Of a stretch of 47,012 bases of DNA, positions 16,959 to 24,077 are shown piece after piece. The first letter of the stretch is position 1. Each line of letters begins with the position of its first letter. Both the position numbers and the translations under genes were made by a program. The notes beneath the pieces are model-generated. The model searched no databases. It had not been told where the DNA came from and worked only from the letters and a program-made list of their open reading frames with translations. The stretch comes from Bacteroidota bacterium (lineage in GTDB: Bacteria; Bacteroidota; Bacteroidia; Chitinophagales; Chitinophagaceae): assembly GCA_030706685.1 (NCBI GenBank), contig JAUZOA010000036.1:1-47012 (forward strand), written 5' to 3'.

Positions 16959-17825
16959 CTAGTACAGATCATCCAGCTTCATTTTCAGGTATTTTATCAC
17001 ACTGCGATGAGTGCTGAACAAGTTAATGCAGATACCCAGGATGATTAAGCCGATAAAAAGAATGGCCAGGGTAGTGTTGTCATGGAGAACTTTTATTTCA
17101 GGAATATATTCTTCAAACAAGACGATCAATAAAAAGACAGCGACCATGGCAATAATACCGCTGATGGCGCCATTAATGATAGCGCGCATATTCATCGGTT
17201 TGGCAATGAACCAGCGGGTGGCGCCTACCATTTGCATGGTTTTGATCAGGAACCGGTTGCTGAACATAGCCAGCTTGATAGTATTATCAATCAGTATAAT
17301 TACAACAATCGCCAGCACGATGGCTACCACCAGCAGGCCGATACTCCACTTTCTTAAATTATTATCCAGTTTACCCACCAGCGCCTTGGGATACGTGACA
17401 TCGCTGATATAGGTCTGTTGCTGCAGGTCATTCTGGATGGAGGTCAGCGAATCTACGTTCATGTATCCTTTTTTGACTTTGAAAGCGATGCTATTGGGAA
17501 GGGGGTTGGCATCCAGCACGCCCTCCCAGCTTTTATTACCATCACCAAGAAATATTTCTCTCGCCCGCTCTTTGGTAATGAAATTTACTTCGCGGATATA
17601 AGGTTTGGAGGAAATATATTCCATCAGCGCCATACTGTCTTTGGGATTGAGGTCGCCGCGGAGATTAGCGGTCACTTCTACATTTTCCTTCAAATGACTG
17701 CCCAGTTTATTGGCATTGACAACCAACCAGCCTACGATACCAAGGAGAAAAAGAACCAGGGTGACACCGAGGATAGACATGAAATAGGATGGTTTTCCCC
17801 GTTTGATAGAACCAGTGTGAGCCAT
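16959..17825 (-). CDS. ftsX: Cell division protein FtsX
   Basis: 288 residues from ATG 17825, chosen because MAHTGSIKRGKPSYFMSIL is the family-like start; an upstream in-frame ATG adds 31 unconserved residues and would begin above the promoter-like site. Four membrane helices are visible: one after SYFMSILGVTLVLFLL and three in the C-terminal half (LLVVAIVLAIVVIILID, ISGIIAMVAVFLLIVLF, TTLAILFIGLIILGICINLF). The periplasmic region between them carries TKERAREIFLGDG and PNSIAFKVK, conserved in FtsX. With the ATPase FtsE, FtsX couples the divisome to peptidoglycan hydrolases. ftsE is not in this window, as is usual for Bacteroidota. Confidence 0.95.
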   Translation of the reverse strand: MAHTGSIKRGKPSYFMSILGVTLVLFLLGIVGWLVVNANKLGSHLKENVEVTANLRGDLNPKDSMALMEYISSKPYIREVNFITKERAREIFLGDGNKSWEGVLDANPLPNSIAFKVKKGYMNVDSLTSIQNDLQQQTYISDVTYPKALVGKLDNNLRKWSIGLLVVAIVLAIVVIILIDNTIKLAMFSNRFLIKTMQMVGATRWFIAKPMNMRAIINGAISGIIAMVAVFLLIVLFEEYIPEIKVLHDNTTLAILFIGLIILGICINLFSTHRSVIKYLKMKLDDLY

Positions 17826-17872
17826 AGTAATGGATTTTGAATTTAATAGGGTCCAAACGATATAAGGACGGG

Positions 17873-17880
17873 CAAAAATA
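17873..17880 (-). promoter_or_regulatory. -7 element upstream of ftsX
   Basis: TATTTTTG on the minus strand is a full TAnnTTTG match, 47 bases upstream of the chosen ATG. A TTG lies only 15 bases further upstream, shorter than the usual 19-21 spacer, so the -33 element is uncertain. Confidence 0.35.
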
Positions 17881-18186
17881 GACAATTCAGTTTTACAATC
17901 AGTATTTTTGCTGTCCAATTAAACGATTGCTGCGCAGTGATATTGCCACCGGTTGTAAGATATTTGTTAAAGATATTTTTATACCGGTTAAGTATACCCG
18001 GTACTTACCGAAGCATTGATTGTACCCTGCGGAGCTTCTTTCTACTTCAGTAACCGGGCTCAATAGCCTGAGCAGCGAACAGGAAGTATCCATGTGCGAT
18101 TTTTTGCTTCGCTTAGTGTAAGCAGCAACGGGAGGATAGTAGTACGAAAGCCGGGACCATAATAAATTAAATTCAGACCAGTTATC
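17881..18186. other. Spacer between divergent ftsX and leuS
   Basis: No gene is supported here. It is moderately AT-rich near 17940-17990. I find no convincing T-box, terminator or complete promoter for leuS, although a leader of this size upstream of an aminoacyl-tRNA synthetase would be a place for one. Confidence 0.5.
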
Positions 18187-21100
18187 ATGAGTGTAACCGA
18201 TAATAAAAATGTTTCAAATGACTCCCCTTCAGGGGTTGGAGGTATGGAATATAATTTCAGGGATATTGAATCCAAATGGCAGGAATGGTGGAAGGAAAAC
18301 AAGGTATATAAAATACCCAATGAATCCCCGAAGCCAAAATATTATGTGCTGGATATGTTTCCGTATCCGAGTGGCGCGGGTTTGCATGTGGGTCACCCGC
18401 TGGGATATATTGCCAGCGATATCTATGCACGGTTCAAAAGACTGAAAGGATATAATGTATTGCATACGATGGGCTATGACGCGTTTGGCCTGCCGGCAGA
18501 ACAGTATGCTATTGATCATGGCATTCATCCCGCCGTTTCCACCGAAGCAAATATTAAAAACTTCCGCAGCCAGTTGGATAAGATTGGTTTTTGTTTTGAC
18601 TGGGACAGGGAAGTGAATACTTCAAAACCGGAATATTATAAATGGACACAATGGATATTCCTGCAATTGTTCGATTCCTTTTATAACCGGCAGGCAAAAA
18701 AAGCTGAAAGAATCAGTGTATTGACAGCGGCCTTTGAGAAGGAAGGAAATAAAAATCATCCCATTCCCAACAGCAGCTTCCAACTCACTACTGACCATTC
18801 ACCACTCACGTTTACAGCAGCAGAATGGAAATCATTTGATGAATTCACCCGGCAAAGCATTTTAATGGAATACCGCCTGGCCTATTGCGGTATTGGTGAA
18901 GTGAATTGGTGTGAAGCGCTCGGTACCGTGCTGGCCAATGATGAAGTAATCAATGGCGTCAGTGAACGCGGAGGTCACCCGGTCGTAAAAAAGAAACTGA
19001 GGCAATGGTATTTAAGGATCACCGAATACGCCGATCGCCTGCTGGAAGGGCTGGAAAAAGTGGATTTCAGTGAAGCGATGAAAGAGATGCAGGGGAATTG
19101 GATAGGGAAGAGTAGCGGAGCGGAAATTGTTTTTAGCCTCATCCCCAACCCCTCTCCTGGCGGGAAAGGGGTTGGGGATGAGGATGAGGCCGAAAAGCTA
19201 AAAGTCTACACCACCCGCCCCGATACCATCTTCGGTGTCGACTTTATGGTAATCGCTCCCGAGCATGAGTTGGCAGAAAAAATAACAAGCAAAGAACAAA
19301 AGGCCGCGGTGGAAGAGTATATCGCCTATGTAAAAAGCCGCAGTGAACGGGAAAGAATGGCGGAGAAAAAGATCACGGGTGTATTTACGGGTGGATATGT
19401 CATTCATCCATTCAGCGAAAAAGAAATTCCCGTCTGGATCAGTGAATATGTACTGGCGGGATATGGTACAGGTGCTATCATGGCTGTGCCTTGCGGCGAT
19501 GAAAGAGATCACAAGTTTGCCAGGCATTTTGGTATTCCTGTTACTAATATTATCGGTTCCTATTACAACGGCGAAGAAGCCAATCCTACCAAAGACGCGG
19601 TATTGGAGAATTCGGATTTCCTGGATGGCATAGTGATGAAAGACGCGATTGAAGTAGTGATAAAAAAGGTAGAAGAACTGGGGATTGGGGTGAGGAAAGT
19701 GAATTACAAGATGAGGGACGCGGCTTTTAGCAGGCAACGGTACTGGGGTGAGCCATTTCCTATTAAATGGATCAATGGAATAGCTTATCCATTAGACGAA
19801 GATGAGTTGCCGTTAGAGTTGCCAAAAGTTGATTCATATAAACCGGGGCCGGATGGTGAAGGACCGCTGGCTAACATACCCAAATGGATTCACCAAAAAC
19901 TAAGAATTCAAAAACAATCGGAGTCTTCGCAAGTCTCCCCCGAGGGGGGAGATTTAGAGGGGGCCGGGGCTTTAGAAACGAATACCATGCCCGGTTATGC
20001 CGGTTCCTCCTGGTATTTCCTTCGTTACATGGACCCGCACAATGAAAAAGAATTTTGCAGCCGTAAAGCTTCTGATTACTGGAACCAGGTGGATGTTTAC
20101 ATTGGAGGTACTGAACATGCTGTAGGTCATTTGCTGTACAGCCGCATGTGGACGAAAGCGTTGTACGATCTTGGTTATATCGGGCACGATGAGCCATACA
20201 GGAAGTTGTTGAACCAGGGGATGATACAGGGGAGCAGCAGGTTTGTTTATAGATATTTACCTAATTATGGTTCTGTGACAAGATCAGAAAGGCAAGATGA
20301 CCCTTTATTCATTTCAAAAAATATTGTCGATGCAATACATGAAAAAAATAGCGAGGTAATAGAAAGAGTAAAAAAGCATATTGTGTCACTTTATTCGAGT
20401 CGGGGAATCGTAAGAGTTGATGATATTCAAATTTCAGAATTACATGTTGATGTAAATATTGTTGATGGCATTGAATTAAACATTGATGCTTTTAAAAAAT
20501 GGAGAGAAGAGTATCATAATGCTGAGTTCATTTTAGAAGACGGCAAATACATCTGTGGTGTTGAAGTAGAGAAAATGAGTAAACGTTATTTTAATGTCGT
20601 AAACCCCGATGACATTGTTTTAAAATATGGCGCCGATACCTATCGCATGTATGAAATGTTCTTAGGCCCGGTAGAGCAAAGCAAGCCCTGGGAAACCAAG
20701 GGTATCGAAGGCGTTCATCGCTTCCTTAAAAAACTATGGCGCTTGTTTTATACTGATATATCCCTCCTCTCCGACAGGAGAGGGGTAGGGGATGAGGCCA
20801 AAATCTGGACAGAAGAAAAAGCCACCGAAGCCGAGCTCAAAGTCTTACACAGAACCATTAAAAAGATAGAAGAAGATACCGAGCGTTTCAGTTTCAATAC
20901 TGGTGTCAGCGCTTTTATGATCGCCGTTAATGAACTCACCGACCTGAAATGTCATAAGAAAGAAATTCTCGAACCGTTATTAATATTGTTAGCGCCTTAT
21001 GCGCCCCATATTGCCGAAGAACTTTACCAGCATTTGCGGGGTGCTGCTAAAGCCCCCTCTTTTGGAGGGGCCTTGGGGGAGGTCTCTATCCTTGATGCTG

Positions 21101-21324
21101 CTTATCCAAAGTTTGAACCCGGGTATTTAGTAGAAAGCAGTAAAGAATATCCCATTTCTGTCAACGGTAAGCTGCGCACCACGATGAATATCTCTTTAGA
21201 TGCGGCGCAGCCGGAAGTGGAAAAAATGGTTTTGGAGAATGAAGTGATAAAAAAATGGACGGAAGGCAAACCTCCTAAGAAAATCATTTTTGTAAAAGGG
21301 AAGATGGTCAATGTAGTCATCTGA
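18187..21324 (+). CDS. leuS: Leucyl-tRNA synthetase with translated repeat insertions
   Basis: 1045 residues, roughly 100 more than usual for Bacteroidota LeuRS. The class I HIGH motif reads HVGH (67-70) after FPYPSGAG; editing-domain text TTRPDTIFGVDFMVI and the GTGAIMAVPCGDERD active site are present. The KMSKS loop reads KMSKR (796-800). The ATG at 18187 is preferred; ATG 18244 would have its GGAGG only one base away. The extra length comes largely from in-frame palindromic elements at residues about 12-19, 317-335, 583-596, 859-871 and 956-967. A longer AT-rich stretch (about residues 684-796) also precedes the KMSKR loop. The frame is intact throughout, so the gene appears functional. 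It charges tRNA-Leu and removes mischarged products. The next gene begins 16 bases downstream. Confidence 0.95.
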   Translation: MSVTDNKNVSNDSPSGVGGMEYNFRDIESKWQEWWKENKVYKIPNESPKPKYYVLDMFPYPSGAGLHVGHPLGYIASDIYARFKRLKGYNVLHTMGYDAFGLPAEQYAIDHGIHPAVSTEANIKNFRSQLDKIGFCFDWDREVNTSKPEYYKWTQWIFLQLFDSFYNRQAKKAERISVLTAAFEKEGNKNHPIPNSSFQLTTDHSPLTFTAAEWKSFDEFTRQSILMEYRLAYCGIGEVNWCEALGTVLANDEVINGVSERGGHPVVKKKLRQWYLRITEYADRLLEGLEKVDFSEAMKEMQGNWIGKSSGAEIVFSLIPNPSPGGKGVGDEDEAEKLKVYTTRPDTIFGVDFMVIAPEHELAEKITSKEQKAAVEEYIAYVKSRSERERMAEKKITGVFTGGYVIHPFSEKEIPVWISEYVLAGYGTGAIMAVPCGDERDHKFARHFGIPVTNIIGSYYNGEEANPTKDAVLENSDFLDGIVMKDAIEVVIKKVEELGIGVRKVNYKMRDAAFSRQRYWGEPFPIKWINGIAYPLDEDELPLELPKVDSYKPGPDGEGPLANIPKWIHQKLRIQKQSESSQVSPEGGDLEGAGALETNTMPGYAGSSWYFLRYMDPHNEKEFCSRKASDYWNQVDVYIGGTEHAVGHLLYSRMWTKALYDLGYIGHDEPYRKLLNQGMIQGSSRFVYRYLPNYGSVTRSERQDDPLFISKNIVDAIHEKNSEVIERVKKHIVSLYSSRGIVRVDDIQISELHVDVNIVDGIELNIDAFKKWREEYHNAEFILEDGKYICGVEVEKMSKRYFNVVNPDDIVLKYGADTYRMYEMFLGPVEQSKPWETKGIEGVHRFLKKLWRLFYTDISLLSDRRGVGDEAKIWTEEKATEAELKVLHRTIKKIEEDTERFSFNTGVSAFMIAVNELTDLKCHKKEILEPLLILLAPYAPHIAEELYQHLRGAAKAPSFGGALGEVSILDAAYPKFEPGYLVESSKEYPISVNGKLRTTMNISLDAAQPEVEKMVLENEVIKKWTEGKPPKKIIFVKGKMVNVVI
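18219..18247. repeat. In-frame palindromic element 1 in leuS
   Basis: CCCCTTCAGGGG (an uninterrupted hairpin core) followed by TTGGAGGTATGG, translated as DSPSGVGGM at residues 12-20, ahead of the normal LeuRS start motif. It belongs to the CCCCTTnAGGGG class of dispersed repeats. Confidence 0.6.
19137..19183. repeat. In-frame palindromic element 2 in leuS
   Basis: A perfect 16-bp stem: CCTCATCCCCAACCCC (19137-19152) against 19168-19183, with a 15-base loop. It is translated as LIPNPSPGGKGVGDE inside the editing domain just before the TTRPDT motif, where LeuRS normally has no such sequence. Confidence 0.85.
19933..19976. repeat. In-frame palindromic element 3 in leuS
   Basis: TCTCCCCC (19934-19941) pairs with 19945-19952 around three bases, followed by GATTTAGAGGGGGCCGGGG. 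It is translated as VSPEGGDLEGAGAL between the WIHQK-type segment and the conserved TMPGYAGSSWYF. Confidence 0.8.
20762..20803. repeat. In-frame palindromic element 4 in leuS
   Basis: CCTCTCC (20766-20772) pairs with GGAGAGG (20777-20783), then GGGTAGGGGATGAGGCC. The right half matches the right half of element 2 (GGGGATGAGG), so the two are the same family. Translated as SLLSDRRGVGDEA after the KKLWRLFY helix. Confidence 0.8.
21050..21091. repeat. In-frame palindromic element 5 in leuS
   Basis: CCCCTC (21054-21059) pairs with GAGGGG (21065-21070), followed by CCTTGGGGGAGGTCTC. Translated as APSFGGALGEVS in the anticodon-binding region, between IAEELYQHL and the DAAYPKF segment. Similar in type to element 3 read in the other orientation. 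Confidence 0.75.
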
Positions 21325-21340
21325 TAGTATAAACGATCTT

Positions 21341-21850
21341 ATGCGATACTTTTCCGGGCGGATCATTCTTATTGCAGTGGTATTTTCATCCTGCAGGTAT
21401 GGGGCAAAGGATGAGAGCGCAAAGAAAGAAAAGACTAACCCGAAGATCCGCAATGGTATCGTTGTTACATCTAAAAATATTAATGTAGAAGAAGCCTACC
21501 TGGCATTTGATGATAGTACGCGTATACCGGAAGATAACAAGGTAAAAGTAAATCAGAAAGTTTGGCTGCAATTGGTAACCTCCGGTTGGAAACTGAAGGA
21601 TAGTACCGCTTTTCTTTCCGGCAGGGAAACGGTAGAAACCGATGATGGCATTATGTTGCTGGATAATAAAGACCTGTTCAAGGATTTCGATAATGGCCTT
21701 TCCGGCGGATCATCCCAGACGATCGGTATAAGTATAATGATCACGGAACTCAGGAAACAGCATGATTATTTTAAAGTATCCTTTAAGATCAAGGATGAAA
21801 TTGAACCAAGGAATGCGGTGGAAGGGTACTATAAATTGCGTCCTTATTAG
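21341..21850 (+). CDS. Hypothetical lipoprotein
   Basis: 169 residues. The N-terminal hydrophobic stretch ends in VVFSSC, a lipobox predicting lipidation at Cys18. The mature part has a lysine/glutamate-rich linker and then a beta-rich domain (GIVVTSKNINVEEAYLAFDD, VWLQLVTSGWKLKDS, DHDYFKVSF-like end). I do not recognise the family. It begins 16 bases after the leuS stop and may be read from the same transcript. Confidence 0.65.
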   Translation: MRYFSGRIILIAVVFSSCRYGAKDESAKKEKTNPKIRNGIVVTSKNINVEEAYLAFDDSTRIPEDNKVKVNQKVWLQLVTSGWKLKDSTAFLSGRETVETDDGIMLLDNKDLFKDFDNGLSGGSSQTIGISIMITELRKQHDYFKVSFKIKDEIEPRNAVEGYYKLRPY

Positions 21851-21876
21851 CCGGCTGGCTGAAGGTTATCTATGCC

Positions 21877-22063
21877 ATATAGTAACCATATAGAAAGTGT
21901 ATAGGAGGAATATAGGAGCTATGCAAGAGGGTCTCGCCAGGGTCAGGACAGAGTCAGGACAGGGTCAGGGAAGAGTCAGGGAAGAATCAGGTAAAAGTCA
22001 GGCCAGAGTCAGGCGAGGGTCAGGTAAGGGTCTCAGAAAAGTCTCCTGGAGATCACCTAAAAA
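21877..22063. repeat. Degenerate 11-bp tandem array, about 17 units
   Basis: Units start every 11 bases without a slip at 21877, 21888, 21899, 21910, 21921, 21932, 21943 and onward to 22053. The first four resemble ATATAGNANNN; from 21943 the units are TCAGGACAGAG, TCAGGACAGGG, TCAGGGAAGAG (and near copies) and then TCTCAGAAAAG and TCTCCTGGAGA. Because 11 is not a multiple of three, a translated product would cycle through three frames, so the array is unlikely to be selected as protein. It lies in the 550-base spacer between the lipoprotein and the secreted protein at 22401. Confidence 0.85.
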
Positions 22064-22143
22064 AGAGAAAAATAGTATGGAAACGCGGGGGAGGCTTTTA
22101 TAAATTTCCTCCCGTTGATTCCATCTTTCAATTTACAAAAAAA

Positions 22144-22293
22144 ATGTCTATGGCAAAGATAAAACCGGGAATTATTTCTATCAGCGGAAAGATAGATGAC
22201 AAAGTAGTAGTGACCGGCGCATATAAGGACGCTATTCTCAAAGCAGTTGTCAAAATAACAGAAGATTTTTACCAGACAGTAATGATTTTTTAG
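22144..22293 (+). CDS. Small hypothetical ORF (49 aa)
   Basis: ATG 22144 to TAG 22293. The start MSMAKIKPGIISISGKIDDK resembles short Bacteroidota proteins that begin MAK-KPG--SISGKID and normally continue into a basic tail. Here the second half (AYKDAILKAVVKITEDFYQT) departs from that, so this may be a decayed copy. No Shine-Dalgarno is evident. It follows the 11-bp array and precedes the next gene by about 107 bases. Confidence 0.3.
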   Translation: MSMAKIKPGIISISGKIDDKVVVTGAYKDAILKAVVKITEDFYQTVMIF

Positions 22294-22400
22294 CATCATC
22301 CCGGGCAAAGCGAAGGACAAAATTCCAAAATGTATCACTGTTCATATTGCCAATTTTTCAAGACTTCAGTTTCTTAGTAACTTTAAATCAAATCGTCACC

Positions 22401-23129
22401 ATGAAATATGTCCTGGCACTTCTTTTTGTTTTTTCATTCACAGCAGGGTTCGCGCAGCGTGTTCCGCGTAAGAGCAAAGAGAGCCGGGCTTATCATGATT
22501 ATCGTCTCAAACCTACCGTACCGCCTTATGGTTTGGTTAAGATCAAAGCGCTGATTCAAAAAATAAAATCGGATGAAGAAGATAATGAAGCGTTGAGCCC
22601 TAAGCTCTATGAAGCGCTGTCTTTCCGGGAAAAGTTTACGTACAATATGATCCATGCCGAATCATATAGCCAGAATTGCGATTATATGCCTCCCCAGCCG
22701 AATGAACAAATAAAGATATTTGCCTATATACCCGATGCCTTCAATGAATTTCAATGGAGCGACCGGCAGTTAACCTTCCTGGCGACTAACCGGGATTCTG
22801 TAATAGCCCTGATGGAAGGGTCTATTACCAGGAGTAAAAGAGTCGGGGTTAATTTTAAGCACGCTATCCTGGAGATAAACGCCAAAGAGATGATCCCGTT
22901 TCTCATTACCATCTATAAAGGCAATAAGACAATGAGAGACCTGGATATCCTGACCCTTTTTTTGCAGATGATGAAAGAAAATGAATACGGTCCTTTTATT
23001 GTTTCAGGTTCATACCGGAAATTATACAGCGACGAGTCCAGCTACCGGTCTTACCTGAATTATAACCAGGCCAATGAAGACCTGATCATTAAACGAGCGA
23101 TGGATTTTTATAATGCGACTAAAAAATAA
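22401..23129 (+). CDS. Hypothetical secreted protein
   Basis: 242 residues from ATG 22401, chosen because it begins a clear signal peptide (MKYVLALLFVFSFTAGFAQ); an upstream ATG lacks one. The mature protein is helical with a conserved-looking MIHAESYSQNCDYMPPQPNE segment and a C-terminal SYLNYNQANEDLIIKRA. I cannot assign a family. It overlaps the following gene by 17 bases, so it is probably co-translated with the formylglycine-generating-enzyme-like protein and may act with it in the periplasm. A TAACTTTA motif about 20 bases upstream is a weak promoter candidate. Confidence 0.7.
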   Translation: MKYVLALLFVFSFTAGFAQRVPRKSKESRAYHDYRLKPTVPPYGLVKIKALIQKIKSDEEDNEALSPKLYEALSFREKFTYNMIHAESYSQNCDYMPPQPNEQIKIFAYIPDAFNEFQWSDRQLTFLATNRDSVIALMEGSITRSKRVGVNFKHAILEINAKEMIPFLITIYKGNKTMRDLDILTLFLQMMKENEYGPFIVSGSYRKLYSDESSYRSYLNYNQANEDLIIKRAMDFYNATKK

Positions 23130-23958
23130 AACTTGTCTTTTCTCTGTTGTTTTCCTGTTTGGCGCATATCGTTTGCCGGCACAACCTGTACCGGCTCCCG
23201 GCGAAACAGACAGCAATTTTGTCCGGGTACACAAGGGAATTTACAGTGTTGGTAAAAAAGGTCACTTCCTGAACCCGCTTCGTAAAGTGGAAGTAAACGA
23301 TTTCTCTATTGCCAAAACTGAGACAACGAATGCCCAGTTTGAAAAATTTGTCGCGGCTACTTCCTATAAAACCGACGCGGAAAGAATGCATAATGCCATG
23401 GTATTCGAGCCCGGTTTAAAAGAATTTGAATGGATAGAAGATTCAACGGCATACTGGAGATATCCCAATGGAATCAGCCGCGGAGGTATTGAAAATAAAA
23501 TGAATCATCCAGTCACCTGCATCAGCTATAATGATATATTGGCTTATTGCCAATGGGCCGGTGTTCGGTTGCCTTCACTCGAAGAATGGGAAATTGCTTG
23601 CCGGGCCGGCTCAGACGGAGATTATTTTTTTGGTAATGACAGGGAAAAAATTTCTGAGTATGCCAACATCTGGCATGGGCGAAATCATCTTACCGCGGAT
23701 AGTTCTGACGGGTATATGTACACATCACCGGTGGCAAGCTTTGCACCCAATCCCTGGGGATTGTATGATATGTATGGTAATGTATTTGAGTTTTGCACCG
23801 GGAAATTAAAAAAATCAGAAAGTAATACGATCGCTCATGCCCGTGGCGGCTCCTGGTGGTGCAGCAAGAATGCCTGCAATTTCTTTAACTCGTATGATAT
23901 TGGCCGCGTGAATATCCATGCTTCTTTCAGTAACCAGGGTTTCAGGATAGTAAAATAG
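23113..23958 (+). CDS. Secreted SUMF1/FGE-sulfatase-domain protein
   Basis: 281 residues. A signal peptide (RLKNKTCLFSVVFLFGAYRLPAQ) is followed by the formylglycine-generating-enzyme fold: FSIAKTETTNAQFEKFVAAT, HPVTCISYNDILAYCQWAG, RLPSLEEWEIACRAG, GLYDMYGNVFEFC, HARGGSWWCSKNAC and SFSNQGFRIV. Many domain members (EgtB, PvdO and lectin-like relatives) are not FGE. Here C250 and C255 have the same C-x4-C spacing after GGS as the copper-binding cysteines of true FGE, which oxidises a sulfatase cysteine to formylglycine. No sulfatase gene lies in the window. The start overlaps the preceding gene by 17 bases. Confidence 0.85.
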   Translation: MRLKNKTCLFSVVFLFGAYRLPAQPVPAPGETDSNFVRVHKGIYSVGKKGHFLNPLRKVEVNDFSIAKTETTNAQFEKFVAATSYKTDAERMHNAMVFEPGLKEFEWIEDSTAYWRYPNGISRGGIENKMNHPVTCISYNDILAYCQWAGVRLPSLEEWEIACRAGSDGDYFFGNDREKISEYANIWHGRNHLTADSSDGYMYTSPVASFAPNPWGLYDMYGNVFEFCTGKLKKSESNTIAHARGGSWWCSKNACNFFNSYDIGRVNIHASFSNQGFRIVK

Positions 23959-24077
23959 TAAATATAATTGCGTGAACGTAAGTAGGTTTTAAACAAAACA
24001 GGAGATTTTGCAACCGGGATATTTATCCTGTTTTGTATGAGTTGAAATTTGCCTTACTTTCATGCAAAACTCACTGC

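Noticed and set aside
18187-21324. leuS as a pseudogene
   Set aside because: The frame is open from end to end and the HVGH, editing and KMSK motifs remain; insertions are all multiples of three.
21897-22103. 68-residue ORF in the repeat array
   Set aside because: It is produced by reading through the 11-bp array and would consist of Arg/Ser/Gly-rich repeats; no start context and no family.
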